Of a stretch of DNA of 64,000 bases, positions 17,024-26,024 are shown in pieces (within the stretch, counting starts at the first letter, position 1; every line of letters begins with the position of its first letter). Made by a program: the position numbers and the translations under genes. Origin of the DNA: DATGPD01 sp031423015 (GTDB taxonomy: Bacteria > Planctomycetota > UBA1135 > UBA2386); contig JANPER010000035.1 of NCBI GenBank assembly GCA_031423015.1, forward strand, positions 30,569-94,568, written 5' to 3'. Under the pieces are notes generated by a model. That model was not told where the DNA came from. It searched no databases and saw only the letters and a list, made by a program, of their open reading frames with translations.

Positions 17024-18363
17024 TGCGACACTCCCTGCTCCTGCTCGTCTTGCTGTCGGTTCTGCTGCCGGCCCAGAAGCGCGATCCGCGATCCAAGGAC
17101 CTCATCGACCTGCGCCCCGACGCGGCGGTTGCGCTGTTCGATGGCCACTCGCTGGCTGGCTGGACCACGACGGGAGGCCGCTACGACGGCCCCGCGCGCT
17201 GGACGGTCGAAGAGGGTTGCATGGTGGGCCGCACCACCGACAAAGGCGAAGGCGGCCTGATCTACACCGAGCGGCACTACCACAGCTTCGAGATCGAGTT
17301 CGACGTGCGGATGGACTACCCGTTCGACTCGGGCGTGTTCTTGCGCATGGTGCCTCCGAGCACCGGCAAGAAGGGCGTGCAGGTGACGCTCGACCATCGC
17401 CCGGGCGGCGAGATCGGTGGCGTGTACGCCGACGGATTTCTCGCGCACAACGAAGCCGGCGCCGCGCACTACAAGCAAGGTGACTGGAACCACGTGCGTG
17501 TGCGCACGGTCGGCCGCGACTTCTGGGTGCAAGCGTGGGTGAACGATCAGCAGGTCACCGACTACCGTTTGGCGCCGGGGAGCGACGGCTATGCCGAGAC
17601 TGGGCGCATCGGCCTGCAGGTGCACGGCGGTGAACCTGAGAAGAGCGCGGTGCGCTTCAAGAACATCAAGCTCCGCGAGCTGCCGGTGTTCGACCCGAGC
17701 GAGTTCACCTACGCCGACGATCGCCTGAAGCCATTGGGCAAGTTTGCGCCGCTGTTCGACGGCAAGAATCTCGACGCGTGGCAACCCTACGGCGGCGATG
17801 GCTCGGGCTTCGCTGTGCGCGACGGCGTGCTGTGTTTGCTGGTCGACGGCGAGGCGCACGAGCTGCGCAGCAAGGCTGACTTCACCGACTTCGAGCTGCG
17901 AGCCGACTTCAAGCTCGCGACCCTGGCCAACAGCGGTGTGTTCTTGCGCGCGACGCGCAGCGACGACAACCCGGCATACTCCGGCTGCGAGATCCAGATC
18001 CTCGACGATCACGATTGGGAGAAAAGTACCGGCACCAAGCTGAAGGCCTGGCAGAAGACCGGCAGCCTGTACGGCGCGGTGGCACCCGCGGTGCCGGACG
18101 CGCTCAACCCGACCGGTTGTTGGAACACGCTGGAGATCCGCTTCGCCGGTCGCCACCTGCGCACGCGCTTGAACGGCGTCACCCTCTACGACGTCGATAC
18201 CGCCGCGCTGAAGCCCGAGCAGGGCGAGCCATTCCGCCAGCGCGCACCCCTGGGCTTCATCGGCCTGCAGCGACACGCCCCGGGCGGCGCGCTGCCGGGC
18301 GACGCGTACGCTTGGTTCCGCGACGTGTTCGTGCGGCCGATCGAGGCGACGGAGCGGCGGTAG
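17023..18363 (+). CDS. Secreted protein with two DUF1080 (3-keto-disaccharide hydrolase-like) domains
   Basis: 446 residues with a signal peptide (LLLLVLLSVLLPAQK). Two concanavalin-like DUF1080 domains sit in tandem: the first from ALFDGHSLAGWTT (about 35-230), the second from PLFDGKNLDAWQP (about 245-435). Each has the family's conserved WTVEEG/AVRDGVL strand and the SGVFLR core. DUF1080 is greatly expanded in Planctomycetota; some members hydrolyse 3-keto-glycosides. Coupled by TGATG overlap to the transporter upstream, so it may release the transported sugar or nucleoside in the periplasm. Confidence 0.88.
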   Translation: MRHSLLLLVLLSVLLPAQKRDPRSKDLIDLRPDAAVALFDGHSLAGWTTTGGRYDGPARWTVEEGCMVGRTTDKGEGGLIYTERHYHSFEIEFDVRMDYPFDSGVFLRMVPPSTGKKGVQVTLDHRPGGEIGGVYADGFLAHNEAGAAHYKQGDWNHVRVRTVGRDFWVQAWVNDQQVTDYRLAPGSDGYAETGRIGLQVHGGEPEKSAVRFKNIKLRELPVFDPSEFTYADDRLKPLGKFAPLFDGKNLDAWQPYGGDGSGFAVRDGVLCLLVDGEAHELRSKADFTDFELRADFKLATLANSGVFLRATRSDDNPAYSGCEIQILDDHDWEKSTGTKLKAWQKTGSLYGAVAPAVPDALNPTGCWNTLEIRFAGRHLRTRLNGVTLYDVDTAALKPEQGEPFRQRAPLGFIGLQRHAPGGALPGDAYAWFRDVFVRPIEATERR

Positions 18364-18370
18364 ACGGAGC

Positions 18371-21220
18371 CTACTTGTCTGCGGCGAGCGCCCGCAGATG
18401 CTCGAGCTGTTCGATCACCTCGGCCGGCATCACCCGCAGGAGTGTCCACAGCTCAGCATCCAACGCGGGCACTGGCGCCGCCTTCTGCAACAGCGCGCGC
18501 ACGTGCCCGTGGTCGCCGGCAACCAAAGCGCGCACGATCCCCGTCGACAGCACGGTCGCGGTGTTCCGGCGGATGTTGGGACTATCGGGCTCGCGTTGCG
18601 CGGCCGCGGCCAGTGTCGCGAGCGCCTCTGCCTCCGCAACCCGCGCTTCCTCGGGTTCACCGAGGCGACTGAGAGCACTGGCGAGCAGGCCCTGCGTCGT
18701 ACCCAGGTGCGCCAAGTCCTGCGCCGTCGCTTCCGGCGCTCGCGCCAGCTGCGCGTGCGTTTGCTTCGCCGCTCGCAAGAGAGACGCAGCTTCTGAGTAG
18801 TGGGCAGAGTTGTCGCCGATCGCCTGCGCCAGCCCCCCTCGCACCTGCGCGAGGGTTGCGTTGACCTCGCGGACCTCAGCGTGTGCGACGGCCATCGCCT
18901 CGGCCAGCGCGAGTGCATCGCGGCACACAGACTCGGCACGCACCTTGTCCTGCTGGCGCAAGCACACGTTGCCCAGGACGATGAGCGAGGACACCAGCCC
19001 GAGCTTGTCCTCCAACCGATCCGGAAACGCCTCGACCAGGCGGCGCGCGATGACCGCCGCACGCTCGATGGCTTCCCGCGCACTCGGCAGATCTCTCAGC
19101 TGCTGGTGCAGATAGCCAAGGTTGTGCAATGCCGTCTTGAGGCCGCGCAGATTGCCGGCATCGCCAGGATTCAGCCGTTCACGCTCGTCGCGCAACGCCA
19201 CCACGGCTTCGAGTTCTGGCCGGGCAGCCTCGAGGTTGGCGTCGTACATGAGCACCGAGGAATACTGCGTGCGCGCGAGCAACAGGAGATCGGCATCGCC
19301 GGCGTCGCCCAACGTTTCGATCACCTCCCGGCAAGTCGCAGCTGCACTCCGCGCGTCGCTGTTCTGCCGCTGCACTTGAGCGATGTTCAAACGGCAGCGC
19401 GCGATGTGACGGCGAGTGGCTTTCGGATTGGGCGCGGTCGGCAGCGACGCCTGCCCGATCTCGATGCTTCGGCTCCAGGCCGCGATCGCCGGCAGCCAGT
19501 CGTGCTGCGTCGCCATCACCTGCGCCTGCTCGAGCAGCATCTTCGCGAGATCTTGCTCGAGGGATGGGCGTTGCGTATCCGTCGCCGCTTGACATGCGCG
19601 CTCCAGTTCGGCCACCGCTCCATCGAGCACCAAGCGCGCGCCGGCCAGATCGCCGAGTTCGCCGCGCACCGTCGCCAGAACGCGACGCGCTTGCATCAAC
19701 GCATCGCGGACACTCGGGTGCGGATCATCGACATCGGCCATCGTCTGCCAAAAGCCGGCGGCACCCTCGAGCAGCTCGCGACGCAACCCATCGAGCTTGC
19801 CGGTGGCGAGTTGCTCGTCGCCTGCCAGACGCATCGTCGTACGCTCCATACCCTGCAACGCGGCCTTCAGCGCGTGCTCGTAGCTCTTCTGGTAGCGCTC
19901 GGCCTGCGCCAGCGCGCCTTGGATCTCGGTCCGCGCCAGGCGTTCCTGCACGGCGATCAGCGACGGTCCGCCCACCGCCAGCAGCAATCCGGCAGTGAAC
20001 GCCGTCGCCTTGGCCGGATGGCGCTGCGCCAAGCGGCGCACGCGGTAGGCGGCGCCGGAGCGGCGCGCCTCGATCGGTCGCAGCTCGAGGAACCGCTGCA
20101 GGTCGTCGGCAAATGCCTGCGCGCTGGCGTAGCGACGGGCACTCTCCGGCGCCATCGCCCGCAGGCAGATGGTCTCGGCGTCGCTCGGGATCGTCGGGTT
20201 GATCTGCGTCGGCACCGGGACCACGCCCGACATCACCTTGCTGCGCAGGTCCTCCTGGGTGTCGCCGCGGAACGCCGCGCGGTGCGTGAGCAGCTCGTAG
20301 AGCGTGACGCCCAGGCCATACACGTCGACCCGCCCGTCGATCCCCTTGTCGCCGCGCATCTGCTCGGGCGCCATGTAGGCCAGCGATCCAACGACCGCAC
20401 CAGTGCGCGTCAGCGCGTCGGTCTCGGGTTGCATCGCGCGCGCCAAACCGAAGTCCAGCAAGAGAACGCGCCCGCTGCGGTCGAGCATCACGTTGCTCGG
20501 CTTGACGTCGCGGTGCAGCACGCCGCGCTCGTGCGCGTACGCCAACGTGCGCGCGATGCGCAGCGCCAGGCGGCAGCAGGCCTGCACGTAGGTTCCGGCA
20601 AACAACTCATCGGCCTCGCCGCCGGTACTCGTGCTGTCGCCGCCCTGCACGACGCGCGCCAGCGTCGCCCGGATGTCGCTGCCCGAAAGCCGTTCCGGCG
20701 GGATGCGGCGCAGTTCGAGCACCAGGTCGGACAGGTTGATGCCGTCGACCAACTCCATGGCGTAGAACGGCACGCCGTGGTCGTCGCCCACCGTGTAGAC
20801 CTGCACGATGCCCGGCGAGCGCATCGCCGCGATCGCTTCGATCTCGCGCTGGAAGCGTTCGCGCGAGCGGGGCGAATAGACGTTCTCGGCGCGGATCACC
20901 TTGAGCGCCACCAACCGACCCAGCGACAACTGCTGCGCGCGGAACACCGCGCCCATGCCGCCCTCGCCGATCAACTCGAGCAGGCGGAAGTCGCCAAGCT
21001 GTTCGGGATAGCGCCGCTCGGGCCGTTCGGGCCCCAGCAGCCCCGAACGCTCGAGAATCGCGACCCGGCGGCGCAGCGCCTCGGCCAACCGCGGGAACAA
21101 CGCCGACAGCTCGTCCACCGCGCGCATGCCGTCGGTGGGATAGCGCGACACGCACTGCTCGACGAGTTCGCGCAGTTCGGGCTCGGGGAGCTCGAGGGGA
21201 GCGGCGGCTTCAGGGGTCAT
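18371..21220 (-). CDS. Membrane-anchored Ser/Thr protein kinase with C-terminal TPR-like repeats
   Basis: 949 residues. The Hanks-type kinase domain spans about 70-385: G-loop IGEGGMGAVFRA, VALKVI Lys, HRDVKPSNVMLD catalytic loop, DFGLA, and YMAPEQM activation segment. A hydrophobic segment near 400-425 (ATAFTAGLLLAVGGPSLIAV) probably spans the membrane. The remaining 500 residues are alpha-helical, with several tetratricopeptide-like units, giving a cytoplasmic kinase with an extracytoplasmic helical scaffold. The architecture is common in planctomycetes. It faces the DUF1080 gene tail to tail with 7 bp between stops. Substrates unknown. Confidence 0.93.
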   Translation of the reverse strand: MTPEAAAPLELPEPELRELVEQCVSRYPTDGMRAVDELSALFPRLAEALRRRVAILERSGLLGPERPERRYPEQLGDFRLLELIGEGGMGAVFRAQQLSLGRLVALKVIRAENVYSPRSRERFQREIEAIAAMRSPGIVQVYTVGDDHGVPFYAMELVDGINLSDLVLELRRIPPERLSGSDIRATLARVVQGGDSTSTGGEADELFAGTYVQACCRLALRIARTLAYAHERGVLHRDVKPSNVMLDRSGRVLLLDFGLARAMQPETDALTRTGAVVGSLAYMAPEQMRGDKGIDGRVDVYGLGVTLYELLTHRAAFRGDTQEDLRSKVMSGVVPVPTQINPTIPSDAETICLRAMAPESARRYASAQAFADDLQRFLELRPIEARRSGAAYRVRRLAQRHPAKATAFTAGLLLAVGGPSLIAVQERLARTEIQGALAQAERYQKSYEHALKAALQGMERTTMRLAGDEQLATGKLDGLRRELLEGAAGFWQTMADVDDPHPSVRDALMQARRVLATVRGELGDLAGARLVLDGAVAELERACQAATDTQRPSLEQDLAKMLLEQAQVMATQHDWLPAIAAWSRSIEIGQASLPTAPNPKATRRHIARCRLNIAQVQRQNSDARSAAATCREVIETLGDAGDADLLLLARTQYSSVLMYDANLEAARPELEAVVALRDERERLNPGDAGNLRGLKTALHNLGYLHQQLRDLPSAREAIERAAVIARRLVEAFPDRLEDKLGLVSSLIVLGNVCLRQQDKVRAESVCRDALALAEAMAVAHAEVREVNATLAQVRGGLAQAIGDNSAHYSEAASLLRAAKQTHAQLARAPEATAQDLAHLGTTQGLLASALSRLGEPEEARVAEAEALATLAAAAQREPDSPNIRRNTATVLSTGIVRALVAGDHGHVRALLQKAAPVPALDAELWTLLRVMPAEVIEQLEHLRALAADK

Positions 21221-21369
21221 GGACGAGGTGGCACGCGTGCGAATCCTGGCGATCGGCGTGCCCGAACTCGCGGCGCCGGACGCACGACTGATTCAGCCGG
21301 AGAACGCGGCCGTTGTGACACGTTTTCTGCCACAAGTCGCCGCGCCAGCGCGGACCGTCGTCCGGCTCG

Positions 21370-22488
21370 TCAGTTGCCGTCGCCCGAGGCCTTGCCCTTG
21401 GCCTTGGCGCCGTCACCGGTCGGCGGCTTTTCCTCGGGCTTCTGGATGCGAGCCGCGGGCCTGGCCGCACCCGGATTGAGCATGCGCTCGATCATGTCCT
21501 TCTGCTCAGGATCGCGCTTGGCCAACGCCTCCATCTCACCCTTGGCGCGCTTGCTCATCGCGTCGTTCTTGTGTCGCTCCGCGTGCCGCATCAGCGTCTG
21601 CCAGAACCGAGCGGCCGTCTTGTCGGCAGGGACGGCGCCCTTCTCGACCAGCGCCAGCAGGTCCGCGGCGATCGCGTCTTGCGTGGAGTTAGTCAGCTCG
21701 GTCATCGCGGCTTGGGCTGCGTCGCGCTCTTCCTTGCTGGGCTGCGCCCCACCGGCGGGCCGCATGGCCTGCATCAGCTTCTGCTGCTCCGGCATCGCTG
21801 CCGTCTGGTGCTTGCTGAAGATCCCGCCGATCTCAAGATCGAGCAGGCGCGCGTCGAGCTTCTTCTTGAACTCGGGGCTGACACCGGAAAGACTCGCCAC
21901 GCTCGGCTGGGCCGCAGCGAAGTCGAGCTTGCCGAGGTCGATCTTGGCGAGGATCAAGCGCGCGGCGGCATCGCCGTGCAGCTTGCCGGCCTTCTCGGCC
22001 TTGTCGAGTTCGGCCACCTCGCCCAGTGCGGTGGCGGTCTTTTGGAAGCCAGCTACCGAGCGGTCCATGCTCGAGGTGAGCACTTCACCCTCAGCATCCA
22101 TGAACGCGAGCGTCGGGAAGCCGCGGAAACCTTTGACCTGGAGCAGGTCACCGTACTTGACTCCCTCGACCCGCGACGTGTTGTGCAGGTAGAGAACGAC
22201 GGACTTGGCAAACGCAGGAAACGCAGGATCGGAGAGCGCACCGCCCTCCAGGCTATCGCACGGGCCTCAAGTGGCGTAGCTGCGCGTGAAGTAGGCGAAG
22301 ATGAGCTTGCCACTCGCCTTCGCTTCGACGCGCGCCGCGTCGTAGTCGGTGCCCCAGCTCGCGAGCTTGAACACTGACTTGGCCAGCTTGGCCTCGCTCA
22401 GTTGGGTCAGCTCTTCTTGAGACTTCTGCGCTACGAGCGACGCCGAGAGCGCGAGCGTCGCGAGCAGAACCGGAAAGGAGGTTCGCAC
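21370..22488 (-). CDS. Secreted thioredoxin-like selenoprotein, UxxC motif
   Basis: ATG 22488 opens a signal peptide (LLATLALSASLVAQ). The frame meets TGA at 22267-22269, then continues without another stop to 21370 (372 residues in total). The join reads FAYFTRSYAT-U-GPCDSLE, so TGA sits at the first Cys of the CxxC active site of this thioredoxin-like family. After the join come GFRGFPTLAFMDAEGEV, which carries the cis-Pro, and a helical, basic, low-complexity C-terminus. A 7-bp hairpin with a GGTGC loop begins 17 nt after the TGA. Sec74 is the simplest reading. The domain is periplasmic and probably a thiol-disulfide oxidoreductase. A naive call would give a 73-residue peptide and a separate 243-residue orphan. 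Confidence 0.88.
22231..22249 (-). promoter_or_regulatory. Candidate bacterial SECIS hairpin of the thioredoxin-like gene
   Basis: Read on the minus strand, GGAGGGC pairs with GCTCTCC over 7 bp (one G-U) and closes the loop GGTGC. The loop starts 24 nt after the TGA at 22267-22269. Stem length, spacing and the two leading G bases of the loop match the bacterial SECIS rule. It is the best of the four hairpins found here. Confidence 0.65.
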
Positions 22489-22582
22489 GGGCGGGATCTT
22501 GCGGGGTGGTGGCTACGACCGCAAGAAGCAGGTGACTAGCCGGCGACTCGACCGTCGACCAGACCATGATCGGGCAAACCCT

Positions 22583-23431
22583 CTACGGCAGGGCGGTACC
22601 ACGCAGGGCCGCGACGACCGCCTCGATCACGGCGTCCGGCGTCGAGGTGCCGGCCGTCACCCCGACCCGCTGGCATCCTTCCAGAAAGCTCGCCTGCAAG
22701 TCGGCGGGGCCCCGCACACGCAAGGTGCGCACGCCAGCGCGCTCGCACAACTCGGCGAGCTTGTGCGTGTTGTTCGAGGCCGCACCGCCGATCACCACCA
22801 TGGCATCGACCCGTGGCAGCAGCTCGGCCACCGCGGCGAGGCGCTGCCGCGTCGGCTCGCAGATGGTGTCGATGAAGCGCACGTCGGCGCTCGGGTTGCT
22901 GGCTCGGATGGCGGCCAGGACCTCGCGCGCGGTGTCGGGCGGCACCGTGGTTTGGCACACGACCCCGAGGCGCGCGTGGCCAAACGATCGCACCGCACCG
23001 ACGCCTTCGACCACGTCGTGGCTCGGCAGATCCTCGACCAGACCCTGCACCTCGACGTGGCCCGGCTTGCCGATCACCACGACGTGGCGACCCTCGGCGG
23101 CCAGCCGCTGCGCCGCGGCGTGCGCCTTCTGCACCAGCGGACACGTGGTGTCGATCAACCCCTTGCCGGCGCCCAGCAACCGAGCCCGCTCGCGGTCGCT
23201 GATGCCGTGCGCGGTGATCAGCACCCGCGCCGTCGGTGGCACGCCGTCGCGCCGCGCCCGCTCGCTCACCGCGGCGAAGCCCGTCGCCGCGAGCTGCGCC
23301 TGCACGCTCTCGTTGTGCACCAGTTCGCCGTGGATGGTTACGTCGGCCGGATTGTCGGTGGCGAGCGTCGCCGCCAACGCATCGCGCACGCCGAAGCAGA
23401 ACCCCATCGCGCGCGCCGTGAGCACTTCCAT
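22583..23431 (-). CDS. ispH: 4-hydroxy-3-methylbut-2-enyl diphosphate reductase
   Basis: 282 residues. The three [Fe-S]-ligating cysteines are present: GFCFGV near the N-terminus, DTTCPLVQ, and DTICEPTRQR. The substrate-binding His residues (HGELVHN and GKPGHVEVQG) and SNNTHKLAE motif are intact. The enzyme makes IPP and DMAPP in the last step of the MEP isoprenoid pathway. ATG 23431 gives the family start MEVLTARAMGFCFGV; a GTG at 23440 is possible but overlaps the palindrome at 23439-23455. It lies downstream of, and co-directional with, the winged-helix regulator. Confidence 0.95.
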   Translation of the reverse strand: MEVLTARAMGFCFGVRDALAATLATDNPADVTIHGELVHNESVQAQLAATGFAAVSERARRDGVPPTARVLITAHGISDRERARLLGAGKGLIDTTCPLVQKAHAAAQRLAAEGRHVVVIGKPGHVEVQGLVEDLPSHDVVEGVGAVRSFGHARLGVVCQTTVPPDTAREVLAAIRASNPSADVRFIDTICEPTRQRLAAVAELLPRVDAMVVIGGAASNNTHKLAELCERAGVRTLRVRGPADLQASFLEGCQRVGVTAGTSTPDAVIEAVVAALRGTALP

Positions 23432-23438
23432 GTCATTC

Positions 23439-23455
23439 ACTCTTCATTGCAAAGT
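23439..23455 (-). promoter_or_regulatory. 17-bp imperfect palindrome (operator candidate) before ispH
   Basis: Minus-strand ACTTTGCAATGAAGAGT, a palindrome with 6 of 8 half-site positions matching (ACTTTGCA / ACTCTTCA). Nearly the same site, ACTTTGCATTGTAGAGT, overlaps the -10 of the operon promoter at 24522-24549. The shared AACTTTGCA-TG-AGAGTGA block is too long to be chance and suggests one regulator, most simply the winged-helix protein encoded between the two sites. Confidence 0.55.
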
Positions 23456-23494
23456 TAAAGAACATGCGTCAGCCGAGCCTCGACGGGAATGCGT

Positions 23495-23914
23495 TCACGC
23501 TGGTACCCAGCCCGCGTCGCCGCCGACGCTGTTGCGACGCCGACGCTCCGGCGCGGGCGCGTCGACGCGCGCGTCGCGAATCACGCGCTCGAGTTCGGCC
23601 AGGTAGGCGAGGAACTGGCGTCGCCCAACCTCGGTGAGTTGCACCCGCGTCTTCGAGCGCGGGCCAGCTTGGCTCTTCCACACTTCGATCAGCGTCGCCT
23701 CGTGCAGCACGGCGAGGTGCCGGTTGAGGTTGCCATCGGTGAGCGCACAGAGTTCCTTCAGTTCAGGGAAGAGCGCTCCCTGCGGGCGCGACAGCAGCGC
23801 GATGAGAATCGACAGCCGCGCCTTCTCGTGCATCACGCGGTCGATGCCCGCGTAGTCGTGCGCCGCCTTGGCGGTGGCCGGCTTGCCGACCTTGCGCTCG
23901 TGCTTGGCGCTCAT
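23495..23914 (-). CDS. Winged-helix transcriptional regulator
   Basis: 139 residues with a compact winged-helix domain at about 25-110: YAGIDRVMHEKARLSILIAL, recognition-helix region LTDGNLNRHLAVLHE, and wing with SKTRVQLTEVGRRQF. It resembles the small PF13601-type regulators that are often encoded beside a membrane protein. Its start overlaps the membrane gene stop (ATGA), so the pair is co-translated. The palindromes upstream of both the membrane gene and ispH are candidate binding sites, implying autoregulation. The effector is unknown. The C-terminal tail is basic and proline-rich. Confidence 0.82.
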   Translation of the reverse strand: MSAKHERKVGKPATAKAAHDYAGIDRVMHEKARLSILIALLSRPQGALFPELKELCALTDGNLNRHLAVLHEATLIEVWKSQAGPRSKTRVQLTEVGRRQFLAYLAELERVIRDARVDAPAPERRRRNSVGGDAGWVPA

Positions 23915-24501
23915 GCGCGACGCTCCAAATGGAACCACAGCACCAGCGCCGACGCGGCCTGCCCGCACGCGAACGGCACGCCGACGCTCCACGACGACAC
24001 CGAGGCCGGCTGCGCCCCGAGCAAGAGCACGCCGCCGGCGAGCAAGTAGTACAGACCAACCCAACCGATCGCACGCGGCAGGTACGGCCGCGACGCCAGC
24101 ACGCCCAGACCAAAGACTGTGCACCACAGGCCCGGCAACAGCGGCCATGCGTCTAGACCAACGCGCAGCAGAACCCACGGCAGCGCCGCCCCCACCACCA
24201 AGGCCGGCAGCAGCTGCGAGACCACCGTGAGCGTGCGCTGGAACGACTCGGCGCAAGCGCCGCGCCCGCGCAGCGCGTCGGCGACGAACAGCGCCGCACA
24301 CGCGAGCGCTAGGATCGACCAGTAGAGCGCGAAGCCTTCGGGGGCCAGGTCGGGCAGCAGACGCTCTTGCGCCGCCGCGGCGAGCAGCGCGATTCCCGCC
24401 GTCAGCCCACAGGTGCGCGCGCTGTAACCGCGGTACACCGCGCTGCGCAAGACCTGAGCGTGGATCTCGGAAAGCTGAGCAAGCGCGCGATCGATGTGCA
24501 T
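23911..24501 (-). CDS. Small integral membrane protein paired with the regulator
   Basis: 196 residues with about five hydrophobic helices (for example FALYWSILALACAALFVADAL, trimmed here by 1-2 residues at the ends, and AIGWVGLYYLLAGGVLLLGA). An amphipathic N-terminal helix (MHIDRALAQLSEIHAQVLRS) precedes them. I do not recognise a family beyond the frequent partners of PF13601-type regulators. It is the first gene of the unit, with a sigma70-like promoter 21 bp upstream. It may sense or transduce a membrane signal to the regulator. Confidence 0.7.
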   Translation of the reverse strand: MHIDRALAQLSEIHAQVLRSAVYRGYSARTCGLTAGIALLAAAAQERLLPDLAPEGFALYWSILALACAALFVADALRGRGACAESFQRTLTVVSQLLPALVVGAALPWVLLRVGLDAWPLLPGLWCTVFGLGVLASRPYLPRAIGWVGLYYLLAGGVLLLGAQPASVSSWSVGVPFACGQAASALVLWFHLERRA

Positions 24502-24521
24502 GGCCGGACCGGTGGCCGATC

Positions 24522-24549
24522 ACTCTACAATGCAAAGTTTGAGGGTCAA
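24522..24549 (-). promoter_or_regulatory. Sigma70-like promoter overlapped by a palindromic operator
   Basis: On the minus strand TTGACC (24544-24549), a 16-bp spacer, and TAGAGT (24522-24527). The palindrome ACTTTGCATTGTAGAGT (24522-24538) covers the -10, which would let a bound repressor block RNA polymerase. The start codon of the membrane gene lies 21 bp further on. Confidence 0.55.
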
Positions 24550-24660
24550 CAGGCGATTCGATGGCGCGTTGCGGCCCGCCGCCAACGCGCCCGGGGACGC
24601 GCGGCCAGCACCGTCACCCCCAGCCGCCGGGATCGCGGGCCACGCCCGCAAGCCGCTACC

Positions 24661-25965
24661 TCACCTGAACGTGGTCACGCCCGGCTTGGCGATCTGCATC
24701 AGCGCCGGATCGACCTCGCCCCAGGTGTATTCCTTCGGCGCCAGCACCTCCTGGCTGTTGAGCGCTTCGTCCCAACTGATCGACTTGCCGGTGTAAGCCG
24801 ACATGCGAGCCATGATCGCCATGAGCGTGCTGCGCGACATGTAATCGCCGTTGTTGATCGGCTCGCCGGCGCGAATGGCGGCGAACAGCTCGTTGTGCTC
24901 GTTCTGGTACATGTCGCTGCCCTCGCCGTCCCACTCCCAGTTGTGCTTGCCGGCAATCTTGTGCTTGAACACGAAGGCGTGGCCGTCGGTGCCGTGGATG
25001 TTGTCGGACACGTCGGTGGCACAGCCAGCCATCTGCCGGCAGTTGCTGAACACGCGCACGCCGTCGTCGTAGTCGAAGCGCGTCGCAAAGTGATCGAACA
25101 CGTTGCCGAACTTCGGGTCGGTGCGCATCTGTCGGCCGCCCATCGACACGCAGCGCTGGGGATAGCGGTCGCCGAGTGCCCACGCCGCGACGTCGAGGCT
25201 GTGGATGTGCTGCTCGGCGATGTGGTCGCCCGACAACCACGTGAAGTAGAGCCAGTTGCGGCACTGGTACTCCATCGTCGCGTAGTCCTTGGGCGTCCAT
25301 TCGCCCGACTTGCGCGCGCGGTGCCATAGCTCGCCCGTCAGGTAGTTGACGTCGATCGTCAGCACGCGGCCAATGTCACCAGCCCGGATGCGCTCGATGA
25401 TCGCGCGGCGCCCTGCGTGGTAGCGGTAGCACAGGCCCGACACCACATTGAGCTTCTTGGCCTTGGCGGCTTCACACGCCGCGATCACCCGGCGCACGCC
25501 GGGTCCGTCGACCGCCACCGGCTTCTCCACGAACATGTGCACGCCGCGCTTGACGGCCTCTTCCACCTGCATCGGCCGGAAGTGCGGCGGCGACGCCAGC
25601 AGCACGACGTCGACGCCCGAGTCGAGCAGCCGGGTGTAACCATCGAAGCCGGTGAACTGCTTGTCGGGCGTCACCTGCACGCGTTCGGCGACCGCCACCT
25701 CCGCCTTGAGACTCGTCAGGCTCTTGTCGAGCTGATCCTGGAACGCGTCGTGCATCGCTACCAACGTGGTGCGCGAGTCGGCGCGCAGCGCTTGCACGGC
25801 AGCGCCGGTGCCGCGCCCGCCACAGCCAACCAAACCGATGCGCAGCGTGTCGTCAACGCGGGTGTAGAAGCCGGCGGGCGCGGTGCGCGCGGCGAGCGCG
25901 GTGATGCTGGCCGCGGCACTCGCCTTGAGGAGGTCTCGGCGGGAGGAGGAAGGCGGGAGGTGCAT
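24661..25965 (-). CDS. Tat-exported Gfo/Idh/MocA oxidoreductase
   Basis: 434 residues. The N-terminus SSSRRDLLKASAAASITALA is a twin-arginine signal, so the folded enzyme with bound NAD(P) should be exported. The Rossmann motif IGLVGCGGRGTGAA follows, with the catalytic EKPVAVDGPG segment at about 155. The long C-terminal domain is typical of the planctomycete-expanded clade of this family, thought to act on sugars or glycosides outside the cytoplasm. No neighbouring gene identifies the substrate. Confidence 0.92.
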   Translation of the reverse strand: MHLPPSSSRRDLLKASAAASITALAARTAPAGFYTRVDDTLRIGLVGCGGRGTGAAVQALRADSRTTLVAMHDAFQDQLDKSLTSLKAEVAVAERVQVTPDKQFTGFDGYTRLLDSGVDVVLLASPPHFRPMQVEEAVKRGVHMFVEKPVAVDGPGVRRVIAACEAAKAKKLNVVSGLCYRYHAGRRAIIERIRAGDIGRVLTIDVNYLTGELWHRARKSGEWTPKDYATMEYQCRNWLYFTWLSGDHIAEQHIHSLDVAAWALGDRYPQRCVSMGGRQMRTDPKFGNVFDHFATRFDYDDGVRVFSNCRQMAGCATDVSDNIHGTDGHAFVFKHKIAGKHNWEWDGEGSDMYQNEHNELFAAIRAGEPINNGDYMSRSTLMAIMARMSAYTGKSISWDEALNSQEVLAPKEYTWGEVDPALMQIAKPGVTTFR

Positions 25966-26024
25966 GGTGCGCCAGGATAGCGCGGCCTCCCACCGGCGCC
26001 TGCCGACGTTCTGCCGCGAACCCG

